This document shows positions 39,591 to 49,066 of a stretch of DNA of 64,000 bases, piece after piece (positions within the stretch are counted from its first letter, which is position 1; each line of letters opens with the position of its first letter). The notes below the pieces were generated by a model, which saw nothing but the letters and a program-made list of their open reading frames with translations, ran no database searches and was not told the DNA's origin. The stretch comes from an uncultured Flavobacteriales bacterium (GTDB lineage: Bacteria > Bacteroidota > Bacteroidia > Flavobacteriales > Flavobacteriaceae), in the NCBI GenBank assembly GCA_913063255.1, contig CAJXYJ010000001.1, positions 1 through 64,000 of the forward strand. Reading direction: 5' to 3'. A program made the position numbers and the translations under genes.

Positions 39591-40557
39591 CCTTGACTAC
39601 AAATGTTTTTAGCATATTTTTACTTAAAGCATTTGGGACTTCAGATATCAATGCATAATTTCCTGGCTGAAGATCTACAGTGAAAAAACCCTTATTACCA
39701 GCCGGCATATTATTCACTCCTCCTAAAAAAGTAATATCAGTTGGTGAGGGTTCGATCAAACCTTTAGGGTCAGCCCAATTCATCCAATTCTCCAAGTCTT
39801 CAAGATTTGCATTTTCGCCTAGTTTAGTAAGATTAATATCATGGCCACTAAAATTTTCATGTACAATTTGATCTTTGAAGAATACAGAAAATGTATGTTT
39901 TCCAGAAGAGATAGAATCATTAAATACAATTCCTTCTGTACTCGAAATATCAATATTAATATCAGCTTTTAATTCTGTATTACCAGAATTAGTTTCAGAA
40001 ACAATAAGTTCTTTTATCATTCCCATGGATGTGTGAAATACTCCGTTACTCATTTTTACATAGCATTCTACTATATAAAAACCCGGATCTAATTTTATCA
40101 TGGTTTCTGTATGTTTTCCGGGGGAAATCAAGCCTGAACCACCTAAGAATTGTACTTCACTAAACCAATCCGGAAGTTTGCCAAATTCAGCAAATCCTTC
40201 TTCACTTTTACCTTCATTGATCAGTTTCATACCACTATTAAAATAAGGCATTACCAGATTGTCAATTTCTTTTAATGTAATTCCTTCCGGATATTTATCT
40301 ATTATAAAAAAATGTGTTTGTGAAGATTTATTTTTATAACGGAAAGTGTTCCATCCAGATGAAATTGTATCTGGTATTTGAAAATCCATATTTTCAGTGA
40401 TTATCTCTATGACATTTTCCATTTCAACTTTGATAGGTTGTTTATTACTCTGTTTTTTATCAGAATTACAGGATTGTATTAATATTGAACAAAACAAAAT
40501 AGCTATCGTCCAGACGATAAGACATAATATTTTAGAATATTGACTTAAACTTTTCAT
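39586..40557 (-). CDS. Secreted/lipoprotein hypothetical, two repeated beta-sandwich-like halves
   Basis: Lipobox IQSCNSD; internal repeat ISSGWNTFRYKNKSSQTHFF / ISSGKHTFSVFFKDQIVHENF. Confidence 0.65.
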   Translation of the reverse strand: MKSLSQYSKILCLIVWTIAILFCSILIQSCNSDKKQSNKQPIKVEMENVIEIITENMDFQIPDTISSGWNTFRYKNKSSQTHFFIIDKYPEGITLKEIDNLVMPYFNSGMKLINEGKSEEGFAEFGKLPDWFSEVQFLGGSGLISPGKHTETMIKLDPGFYIVECYVKMSNGVFHTSMGMIKELIVSETNSGNTELKADINIDISSTEGIVFNDSISSGKHTFSVFFKDQIVHENFSGHDINLTKLGENANLEDLENWMNWADPKGLIEPSPTDITFLGGVNNMPAGNKGFFTVDLQPGNYALISEVPNALSKNMLKTFVVKD

Positions 40558-40833
40558 AATTTCTTTTATTAGTTGGTAACTATCTCTAAATCAATATAAA
40601 AATAGTGATAATTTACTAAAGTGACCAATTCGTGACCGGAATGAGCTTTAAAATGTGTGGTGTACATTTTTAGCACTTCGATACTTCGACAGACTCAACA
40701 TATCGCTTCGCTCAGGATAAACTTCGGGACCAACAGTTGAGTTGACGGTGCTTTGTTATCATCTGGGAATACACTTCGATACATTCCGACTTTGTTGGAA
40801 CACTCATAGTACTGCTGTATTTTGTGAAGGAAT

Positions 40834-40867
40834 AAAAAAAAGGATTTACCGTTACGTAAACCCTTTT
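40834..40867 (-). terminator. Cassette terminator hairpin, copy 2
   Basis: Minus strand AAAAGGGTTTACGTAACGGTAAATCCTTTTTTTT. Confidence 0.75.
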
Positions 40868-40934
40868 ATGTTTTATAGATTCTTCGCTACACTTCGACTA
40901 CGTTCAGTGACAACGCTCTGAATGACAATTTAAC

Positions 40935-41017
40935 GATTAAACTACATCAACAAATAAACTATCATCAGTTTAATGCCATGCTAGATAAATCTTTTAAATA
41001 TATTCTACTAAGGTTAT
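40935..41017 (-). pseudogene. Degenerate 3' remnant of the 70-aa ORF abutting the DUF11 gene
   Basis: Minus strand CATGGCATTA..AACTGATGATAGTTTATTTGTTGATGTAGTTTAATCG. Confidence 0.6.
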
Positions 41018-44011
41018 CTATTCTATAATTAATTTATTTACAACAGATTCATTTGTTGTGTTATCTTGGACTTTTACAAAATAAAGACCAGTATTTAAAT
41101 TACCTAAAGTAATAGTATTGATGCCATTGTTAAGAGTCCCAATTTTAACTACTTGTCCTAGCATATTTACTATAGAGTAACCAAAATTTTCATTTAAATC
41201 AATAAGATTAATATTTAATGAATTACTGGTAGGATTAGGATACATCACCATGTTTTGAGCTAAGGTATCGTTTACGCCAAGGCAGTCAGATGATGGGAGC
41301 ACTATTTCTGTTGGATCATTTTCCAATACACTATTGTCATCTGATAAATCAAAAACTATTTCCCCTACTGGACTTGTTCCGTCAACCGTTGCTTGATTAA
41401 TTACTACTTCAGCAACTATATCTTCCTGAGTAATCGAATAAGTCGCACTAAAGGTTGTGGTATCTTCCTCGCCTAGTTCCAATATTGCTATAGGACCTCC
41501 TACTAATATTAACCCAGGTAATGGGTCGGTTATCATAATATTGGTTAAGGGAACCCCTCCAGTATTTACTACTGTAAATGCATAACTAATTGTTTCTCCT
41601 ACATCGGCACATCCATTCTGATTTTCATCAATCCATGATCCTGTTTTAATTAGAGCGATAGTTGTATTTTGACAAATATAAACTACCGTTGGATCATCTT
41701 CTAAATAACTATCATCATCAGATAAATCGAATACTTCATCGCATATATCAACAATTACTGAAATAAATGGCCCTCCATTTCTACTACTACCATCTATTAC
41801 TACAAAATCACCAAAAACGGAACCTATACCAATAGGAATGGAACAGCTGGTATGTATAAGTTGATTAAAAGAGTTATTAATAAAAATATTAATTTTTGGT
41901 CCAAAAGTTATTTGCGGTGGGTCCTGACCGAAAAACTCAAATTCTTCTCCGGGTTGGACAATGCCTTGATATACAGTTTGGCCATCATGTTCTATAACTT
42001 CAATATTTGCATCTGGGATATTACCCAAATACTTTAACTTTAAATAATTTACATGTCCATCACAATTTCCATCTGAAACCTCCTCCTCATAACAAGCTTC
42101 AACCTCTGCTTGATTTTCTACATACCCAGTATTAATATTATTTTGTGTAAAGAGATATAAAGCAGTAAAAGTAGTCGTATCTTCTTCTCCTGGTGCTAAA
42201 GTAATTGGTCCACCACTTACTGTTACAAGGGGATCTGTTACGATGATATTGCTTAAGGTTACATTTCCTGTATTCTTTACACTAAAAGTATATAAAATTT
42301 CTTGTCCTGGGGCACTTATACAGTTACCATCTATATCGTAACCATCATATGTCCCAACCTTTATTAAGGCAATTTTTTCATTTTGACAAAAATAAACAAC
42401 CGTTGGATCATTTTCTAAATAACTATCATCATCAGATAAATCGGTTACATCGTCTCCCGTTGGTGTAGTTCCTATAGCTTCTGCCTGATTTTCAAACTCT
42501 TCTACATCAATATCGTTCTGAGTAATGGTATAAATTCCGATAAAGTTTGTAGTATTTTCCTCATCTACAGCCAAGTCTATTGGCCCACCAATTACAGGCA
42601 GCAATGGATCGGTTACTATAACATTAGTTAAGTCTACAAGTCCTGTATTCTTAACACTAAAGGTATAGGTAATCGTTTCCCCTACATCGGCACAATCGTC
42701 CTGATTTTCATCATTAAATGTTCCTGTTTTAATAAGAGCAATTTTTTCATTTTGACATAAATAAACTACCGTTGGATTATTTTCAAAATAACTATCATCA
42801 TCAGATAAATCGGTTATATCGTCTCCTGTTGGTAGAGTTGCTGTAGCTTCTGCCTGATTAATAAACTCTTCTGCATCAATATCGTCCTGAGTAATGGTAT
42901 AAATTCCAGTAAAGTTCGTAGTATTTTCCTCATCTACTGCCAAGTCTATTGGACCACCAATTACAGGTAGCAATGGATCGGTTACTATAACATTGGTTAA
43001 GAGTGCAAGTCCTGTATTTTTAACACTAAAGATATAGTTAATCGTTTCCCCTACATCGGCACATCCATTCTGATTTTCATCATTAAATGTTCCTGTTTTA
43101 ATTAGAGCGATAATTGTATTTTTACATATATAAACTACCGTTGGATCATCTTCCAAATAACTATAATCATCAGATAAATCTTCTACATCGCATATATCAA
43201 CAATAACTGGTATAAATGGACCCCCATTTCTACTACTGCCATCAATTACTTCAAAATCACCAAAAATGGAACCTATGCCAATAGGAATGGAACAGCTGGT
43301 ATGTATAGATTGATTTAAAGAGTTATTTATAAAAATATCAATTTTTGGTCCAAAAGTTATTTGTGGTGGGTCCTGACCAAAAAACTCAAACTCTTCTCCA
43401 GGTTGGACAATGCCTTGAAATACAGTTTGCCCATCATGTTCTACAACTTCAATATTAGCATCTAGGATAGTACCCAAATACTTTAACTTTAAGTAATTTA
43501 CTTGTCCATCACAATTTCCTTCAGTATCCACTTCATAACATGCTTCAGCTTCTGCTTGATTTTCTACATTCCCAGAATCAATATCATTTTGTGTAATGAG
43601 ATATAAAGCAGTAAAAGTAGTCGTATCTTCTTCTCCTGGAGCTAACGTAATTGGACCACCACTTACTGTTACAAGAGGGTCTGTGACCATGATATTGCTT
43701 AAGGTTACATTTCCTGTATTCTTTACACTAAAAGTATATAAAATCTCTTGTCCTGGCTCACTTATACAGTTACCATCTGCATCATAACCATCATAAGTTC
43801 CAACCTTTATTAAGGCAATTTTTGGATTATCATTTAAAAGGGAACCTTCAACTTTCTCATCGATAATAGAAGTATTCCTATTATCTATTGATAATAAATC
43901 GAAAGAGTCTACATTTTTTTCAGAAGATGATACTATTGAATTCACAAAGAATGTTATTAAAAAAAGAAAAAATGCTTTTTTTAAATTTGAAGTAATCGTA
44001 GAATAAATCAT
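41018..44011 (-). CDS. Large DUF11-repeat surface protein with T9SS sorting domain
   Basis: Repeats IALIKTGTFNDENQNGCADVGETINYIFSVKNTGLALLTNVIVTDPL; C-terminal YPNPTSNSLNINLIDLNENFGYSIVNMLGQVVKIG...GLYFVKVQDNTTNESVVNKLIIE. Confidence 0.88.
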   Translation of the reverse strand: MIYSTITSNLKKAFFLFLITFFVNSIVSSSEKNVDSFDLLSIDNRNTSIIDEKVEGSLLNDNPKIALIKVGTYDGYDADGNCISEPGQEILYTFSVKNTGNVTLSNIMVTDPLVTVSGGPITLAPGEEDTTTFTALYLITQNDIDSGNVENQAEAEACYEVDTEGNCDGQVNYLKLKYLGTILDANIEVVEHDGQTVFQGIVQPGEEFEFFGQDPPQITFGPKIDIFINNSLNQSIHTSCSIPIGIGSIFGDFEVIDGSSRNGGPFIPVIVDICDVEDLSDDYSYLEDDPTVVYICKNTIIALIKTGTFNDENQNGCADVGETINYIFSVKNTGLALLTNVIVTDPLLPVIGGPIDLAVDEENTTNFTGIYTITQDDIDAEEFINQAEATATLPTGDDITDLSDDDSYFENNPTVVYLCQNEKIALIKTGTFNDENQDDCADVGETITYTFSVKNTGLVDLTNVIVTDPLLPVIGGPIDLAVDEENTTNFIGIYTITQNDIDVEEFENQAEAIGTTPTGDDVTDLSDDDSYLENDPTVVYFCQNEKIALIKVGTYDGYDIDGNCISAPGQEILYTFSVKNTGNVTLSNIIVTDPLVTVSGGPITLAPGEEDTTTFTALYLFTQNNINTGYVENQAEVEACYEEEVSDGNCDGHVNYLKLKYLGNIPDANIEVIEHDGQTVYQGIVQPGEEFEFFGQDPPQITFGPKINIFINNSFNQLIHTSCSIPIGIGSVFGDFVVIDGSSRNGGPFISVIVDICDEVFDLSDDDSYLEDDPTVVYICQNTTIALIKTGSWIDENQNGCADVGETISYAFTVVNTGGVPLTNIMITDPLPGLILVGGPIAILELGEEDTTTFSATYSITQEDIVAEVVINQATVDGTSPVGEIVFDLSDDNSVLENDPTEIVLPSSDCLGVNDTLAQNMVMYPNPTSNSLNINLIDLNENFGYSIVNMLGQVVKIGTLNNGINTITLGNLNTGLYFVKVQDNTTNESVVNKLIIE

Positions 44012-44269
44012 GTTTTATTATTTGCCTCAATTTGAAATTATAAATATTATAAATTCAACTGTAATTTATCTAAATGTACAATGTATTCAAAGAAAACTCC
44101 TACAATAATTGACTTTTAGCTAAACTGTAAAAAACACTCGTTGAACAACATTGTTTAAAAAAAATAGTCTTGAATGGCTTGTTGTATTTACAGTTAATAC
44201 CTTAATCAACAGTGTATTCGAAAACTTTTATTTAAAAAAGAAGTGGTAATAAGATTTTAAAATTGGCTA

Positions 44270-44370
44270 GTGTGTATTGAGATTGGATCATTAAAATAAA
44301 TCTCAGTATTATTTTTTTTATCACTTTTTGAGTTCCAAAAACGCCTTGTTTATCTCTTATTAAATTAAAG
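44270..44370 (-). pseudogene. Possible decayed 3' end of a T9SS-sorted gene
   Basis: Minus-strand translation NKMAILFNLIRDKQGVFGTQKVIKK resembles SQGIYFIKIMDEKGTIGTQKVLKK of the VCBS/M1 genes. Confidence 0.45.
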
Positions 44371-44656
44371 AGAATAGCCATTTTATTAATGTAGAAAACA
44401 ATTGATTCTTTGTGGTTTCTGAGCTTTAAGGAAAATAGCATGATAATTAAGGTATAGCAAATGCTTAATAGTGTCCAATCCGTGACTATAAATAGGGGTC
44501 TATCTGCTACTTAAAAGCATAAAAAAATGGGGTGGAGTGTTTAGAAAATGTCTGGTAGATATTTTTAACGTACGAGCCAGCTGGCACACTGGCGTCTAGT
44601 AAATCCTTTTATATAATATAGATTCTTCGCTTTCGCTCTGAATGACAATATAACGA

Positions 44657-44755
44657 TTAAACCATCTCCACAAATAAGCCACCATCGGTTTTATTCACTT
44701 TGGCAACACCGCACATTGTATAGACTTTAATGGTCTTGTCCCACTTTTTGTTGCT
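44657..44755 (-). pseudogene. Truncated in-frame C-terminal copy (32 codons plus stop) of the 70-aa wHTH-like ORF
   Basis: Minus translation SNKKWDKTIKVYTMCGVAKVNKTDGGLFVEMV* vs SNKKWDKTIKGLTKHGITKVNKTDDGLFVEVV*. Confidence 0.88.
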
Positions 44756-45502
44756 TTAGTCAGACTGAGTGTTTAGCTCAACCTCAATCATGTTAATTAT
44801 TGATATTATTTCATTTTGAAGATCTTCTCCCTTTTTTAATGTAATAATCATATAGCTCCAATAAAAGAGAAATTCATTTCTTGCTCTATCAGATTTAATT
44901 ACTTCTCGATAATTTACATTGTCATAGTTATATTGCTCCTCTGTTCTGTTTTTGAATGGATACCTGTAGTGTAATTGTGTACGCATATATGGAGTTAAGA
45001 AATTGGTGCCATAATAATTTGCACCGATTTCTTCTTCTTCATAGTCAATTAGATAATTATTAAAGTTGGAAATAGCATTCTTTAACGAATCATTGGAAAT
45101 TATTTCAATTTTTCCTGAATTGATAACAGAATTATAGATGCCTGTTGACGGATTAAATTTGAAATTCCATCCCAGAAAATATATTAGAGAGTCCAGAGTT
45201 TCAAATGGTGCTTGTGTGATTTTAGGATCTAAGAGTCGTTTAACAATTCTATCTCGATTAAGTTGTTCCTTATAATTTATATCAAACTTTACCAGATTGT
45301 CTAAGAATTCTTTGTGAAGGCTATTTAGAGTCTTTATTTCCTCTATTTTTAAAAGCCTGTTTTGATTCCAATTGTTTATTTGAAGCGCGATAAGAATTCC
45401 AATAACAACAAGTACAATTTCCCCAATGGCATATCTCAAATACTTTAAGGGCTTGTTATCATCAGCCATTTTTTTGCGTATTTTTCTAAAAAAAGGGATC
45501 AT
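44756..45502 (-). CDS. DUF6090-like membrane-anchored protein
   Basis: MIPFFRKIRKKMADDNKPLKYLRYAIGEIVLVVIGILIALQINNWNQNR. Confidence 0.82.
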   Translation of the reverse strand: MIPFFRKIRKKMADDNKPLKYLRYAIGEIVLVVIGILIALQINNWNQNRLLKIEEIKTLNSLHKEFLDNLVKFDINYKEQLNRDRIVKRLLDPKITQAPFETLDSLIYFLGWNFKFNPSTGIYNSVINSGKIEIISNDSLKNAISNFNNYLIDYEEEEIGANYYGTNFLTPYMRTQLHYRYPFKNRTEEQYNYDNVNYREVIKSDRARNEFLFYWSYMIITLKKGEDLQNEIISIINMIEVELNTQSD

Positions 45503-45609
45503 ATTATTATTAGTATATATCCCTATAAATCTAATGAAATTTTAATCAACCTTATTAAAGTGACTAATCCGTGTCTATAAATAAGAGGCTATTTGCTATC
45601 AAAAAGCAT

Positions 45610-45642
45610 AAAAAAAAGGATTACCCTTAAAGTAAACCCCTT
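45610..45642 (-). terminator. Cassette terminator hairpin, copy 3
   Basis: Plus strand aaaaaaaggattacccttaaagtaaaccccttcg. Confidence 0.65.
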
Positions 45643-45740
45643 CGTTTTTATAAAGATCCTTCGACAACACTTCGACAAACTCAGTGAACAGTTCAGCACA
45701 GGCAAACTCAGTGACCACGCTCAGCATGATAATTTAACGA

Positions 45741-45780
45741 TTAAACCATCTCCACAAATAAACCGCCATCGGTTTTATTC
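45741..45780 (-). pseudogene. Short 3' remnant (about 13 codons) of the 70-aa ORF
   Basis: Minus strand GAATAAAACCGATGGCGGTTTATTTGTGGAGATGGTTTAA. Confidence 0.88.
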
Positions 45781-46833
45781 AGTTCTTAATTTATTTAATA
45801 TTTGTTTTTGAAATTGGGCATCGTTTTCTAAAATTTCAAAAAAATCTAAAATATAATCCCTAGCTTCTAAAAACTGTTTTGGATCTTCAAAATTTGATTC
45901 ATAACTATCTACAATAGCAATGAGTTTGGTTTTATTGTCCAAAAATTCTTGTCTTACTTGTTGAAGGATAGCTTTCTTTCTTTTAAATCCTCTGTATAAT
46001 CTATCTCTAACTGAAGTGACACCTAATTCATTCATTTCATCTGAAACAATTGCATAGTTTGGGTTTACAAATCCAGACATATCAAAATCGTAAGGAATAG
46101 GTATAATTCTATTGTTCGCAAATAATAGTTTTTCATTATGCTGAAAGGCTGTTGAGAAATCGGTACAACCAATCATAAACTGAAAAAATGCATTCTGAAC
46201 TGAAGTAATAGGGTCATGATTTAATGGATGAATAGTCCTTTTAATAATTTCACCACCACTTCTTTTAGCAACGACCTTATCATCTTCAACTACTATACCT
46301 TTTAGAAAATGAGATTTTGTTTTATTTCCAGCAATTTCTGTATAGGAAATAGTAGTTATTCTGGTTTTAAAATGATAATTAGATATTTCTTCATATAGTT
46401 TATAAGCTATATACTCTTTCAGAATATAATCATTCTTGCTTTTGTTTGTAAAACAGGGGAGTACTAGCTTTAATTTTTTATTTCCTTCAAATAAAGTTCC
46501 TTTGCTATTAGACTTTTTTATTTTAATTTTTATTGGCGAATAATGACAATTTTCTAATCTAAAATTTCCTCGCTTTCTTAATTTAATGTCGATTGTTTTC
46601 CATGTTCCGCTATCATTTTGATAAGATAAATTTACTTTTAAATAGGTACTGTCATTGGTTTTTTCTTTTATGTATCTATTGGAGTAACTTATTTTTAAAG
46701 GAAGTACTTTTTGGCTCTTAAAAAGTTTAGAAACTTGATCTGATTGGTCTGTAATAATTTTATTTTGAGAATAAGAAATGTAAAATGAAATAGTAAACAG
46801 AAAAATGAAAACACTTAATAATGCCTTTTTCAT
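45775..46833 (-). CDS. Secreted CotH-kinase-like protein
   Basis: Signal peptide; LRKRGNFRLENCHYSPIKIK, FQFMIGCTDFSTAFQHNEKLLFANNRIIPIPYDFDMSGFVNPNYA. Confidence 0.65.
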   Translation of the reverse strand: MKKALLSVFIFLFTISFYISYSQNKIITDQSDQVSKLFKSQKVLPLKISYSNRYIKEKTNDSTYLKVNLSYQNDSGTWKTIDIKLRKRGNFRLENCHYSPIKIKIKKSNSKGTLFEGNKKLKLVLPCFTNKSKNDYILKEYIAYKLYEEISNYHFKTRITTISYTEIAGNKTKSHFLKGIVVEDDKVVAKRSGGEIIKRTIHPLNHDPITSVQNAFFQFMIGCTDFSTAFQHNEKLLFANNRIIPIPYDFDMSGFVNPNYAIVSDEMNELGVTSVRDRLYRGFKRKKAILQQVRQEFLDNKTKLIAIVDSYESNFEDPKQFLEARDYILDFFEILENDAQFQKQILNKLRTE

Positions 46834-46876
46834 AAAATTATATTAGATTTATAAATCTAATGTAAAATAAATTAAT

Positions 46877-47614
46877 ATGAAAAAATATATAACCATATTG
46901 ACTTTCAGGACATTAATTTCATTAATAATTGCTATTGCTACTTTGTTTTTTGCCTATAAATATGAACTATATTTTAATATAGATCTAACACTTATAAGTA
47001 TAGCCATTATATTTCCATTGGTATTTAATATTCGTGGATCTTTTAGAAGAAGAGAAAAAGCATTAGAACATTTAAGCCAATATAGAAGTGCTTTAAAAAC
47101 GATTCACTATTTGTTTTTGAGTAACCCCAATCTTACAGAAAGCGATAAACAGAAAATTTCAGATATATTAATAGATATTAGTGATAAAGTAATAAGTCAT
47201 CTTAGAAATAATAAATTTGACACAAAAGAGCTTGATGAAAGTGTCAAAAGAATTTTTGAATTTGTTAAAGAAATAAATGGTCAAATTTCTCCAAGGTTTA
47301 AAGATAAAATATTTCGTTTTGTTAATGATGTTCATGAATCTATAGAGAATCTAAATGCCATTCATGTACACAGAACTCCTATAAGTTTAAAAGCATATTG
47401 TGAATATTTCATTTATTTTTTCCCAATAATTTATGCGCCAGCCATAATTTATCAAGTTGGAATAGATTCTCCAAAATGGGTAACGTATCTAGTTGTGATA
47501 TTTAGTGAATTTATGTTAATCTCACTTTATAATATTCAAGATCAATTGGAATATCCCTTCGACAATATTGGGGTGGATGATATAGACCTTGAAATTTTCA
47601 GAATTGAAAGATAA
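46877..47614 (+). CDS. Bestrophin-like multi-TM protein
   Basis: FNIRGSFRRREKALEHLSQYRSALK, HVHRTPISLKAYCEYFIYFFPIIYAP, LEYPFDNIGVDDIDLE; TM segments. Confidence 0.55.
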   Translation: MKKYITILTFRTLISLIIAIATLFFAYKYELYFNIDLTLISIAIIFPLVFNIRGSFRRREKALEHLSQYRSALKTIHYLFLSNPNLTESDKQKISDILIDISDKVISHLRNNKFDTKELDESVKRIFEFVKEINGQISPRFKDKIFRFVNDVHESIENLNAIHVHRTPISLKAYCEYFIYFFPIIYAPAIIYQVGIDSPKWVTYLVVIFSEFMLISLYNIQDQLEYPFDNIGVDDIDLEIFRIER

Positions 47615-47642
47615 ATCGTTATAGAAGTTTTTTTACAGAAAT

Positions 47643-48896
47643 ATGTTCCGCAAAATAAAAAACACAAAATTAAAGGCATTTGTTATTTTTAACCTATTAA
47701 GTGTTGTATCGATTATTACCATAAGTTTTATTCCTACCAATAATGATTACATTAATAATACTACTAATAACGGTTATGAGTTTTTTGGAACGAACTCCCT
47801 TTTTATAGAAACAGATAAAGGATTAAAATTTCATTGGATAACAAATGATAATGCTATTGGAGATTATGAATTAATTAATTCAGATAAATCGGTTATTTTA
47901 AAAGGAAATACAGCCTCTAGCCGTAGACACACAGCTTTTATAGATCATAATATAGAAGAAAATTTAATATTTAGATTTGGTAGTCTAAACGAATCTAAAT
48001 ATGAAGTAAAACTCCGTCCAAAATTGGTTAATCATAATGCCATATTTAAAAATGTAGATTCATTATTTGTCGTTGGTGATGTACATGGAAGGTATGATGA
48101 ATTAATTAATTTACTTGAAAAATCTAATATTATAAATAAAGAATTGGATTGGGTTGGAGGAAAATCTAATTTAGTTTTTCTAGGGGATTTATTTGATAGG
48201 GGGAATAATGTTACAAAAGTACTTTGGTTTATTTATGAACTGGAAGAAAAAGCTAAAAAAGCTGGAGGTAAAGTTCATTTGGTTTTAGGAAATCATGAAA
48301 TCATGACCATGACAAAAGACTTAAGGTATCTAGGAAAAAAAGAGGCAGCAATTGCTAGAGTTTATGGATTAGAATATAATTATATGTATCATCCAAATAA
48401 GTCCTTTTTAGGGTCTTGGTTAAGTTCAAAACCATCTGTAATAAAAATTGATGATGCTTTATTTGCTCATGGAGGAATCATAGATATAGGCATAAACTCC
48501 ATTAATGACTTTAATAAAACGGTCAAAACCTATATTCAAGATCCCATTTTTTTAGAATTAATGAAGGATAAAATAGACAGCTCAAAATATGACCCTCAAA
48601 TATGGGAAAATATGAAATATTTTTTCTATAATGAAAATAATCCATTTTGGTATCGAGGATATGTGACCTCAGACACTTTAAGTAAACAATTAAATGCCAT
48701 GTTGAGAAAATATGAATCAAAGACCCATATTGTTGCTCATACTCCACTAAAAACAATTACAAAGAAATATAATGGTAAACTATATACAACAGATCTAAAT
48801 GAAGCAGCCACTCAATTATTATTACTTGTACGAAAAAAAAGAAAATATTCAAGTTTTAAAATAGATAGCTCAGGAGCGATAACTAAACTCAATTAA
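47643..48896 (+). CDS. PPP-family (Shewanella-like) metallophosphatase with N-terminal signal/TM
   Basis: GDVHGRYDEL, FLGDLFDRGNN, LGNHEIM, AHGGIID, VAHTPL. Confidence 0.88.
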   Translation: MFRKIKNTKLKAFVIFNLLSVVSIITISFIPTNNDYINNTTNNGYEFFGTNSLFIETDKGLKFHWITNDNAIGDYELINSDKSVILKGNTASSRRHTAFIDHNIEENLIFRFGSLNESKYEVKLRPKLVNHNAIFKNVDSLFVVGDVHGRYDELINLLEKSNIINKELDWVGGKSNLVFLGDLFDRGNNVTKVLWFIYELEEKAKKAGGKVHLVLGNHEIMTMTKDLRYLGKKEAAIARVYGLEYNYMYHPNKSFLGSWLSSKPSVIKIDDALFAHGGIIDIGINSINDFNKTVKTYIQDPIFLELMKDKIDSSKYDPQIWENMKYFFYNENNPFWYRGYVTSDTLSKQLNAMLRKYESKTHIVAHTPLKTITKKYNGKLYTTDLNEAATQLLLLVRKKRKYSSFKIDSSGAITKLN

Positions 48897-48931
48897 TTTG
48901 AAAGATTCTGCTGCCATCTGCGATTTTATAG

Positions 48932-48964
48932 AAAAAAAGGATTTACAATTAAGTAAACCCTTTT
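48932..48964 (-). terminator. Cassette terminator hairpin, copy 4
   Basis: Plus strand aaaaaaaggatttacaattaagtaaacccttttc. Confidence 0.75.
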
Positions 48965-49066
48965 CTTATGATATTAACATTTAATGTTTGTATGTGAATG
49001 TAAAAAATTATAATTATATTTTTATAGAAAAGATAACATCGTAATGTGAGATATTTATAAAAATAA

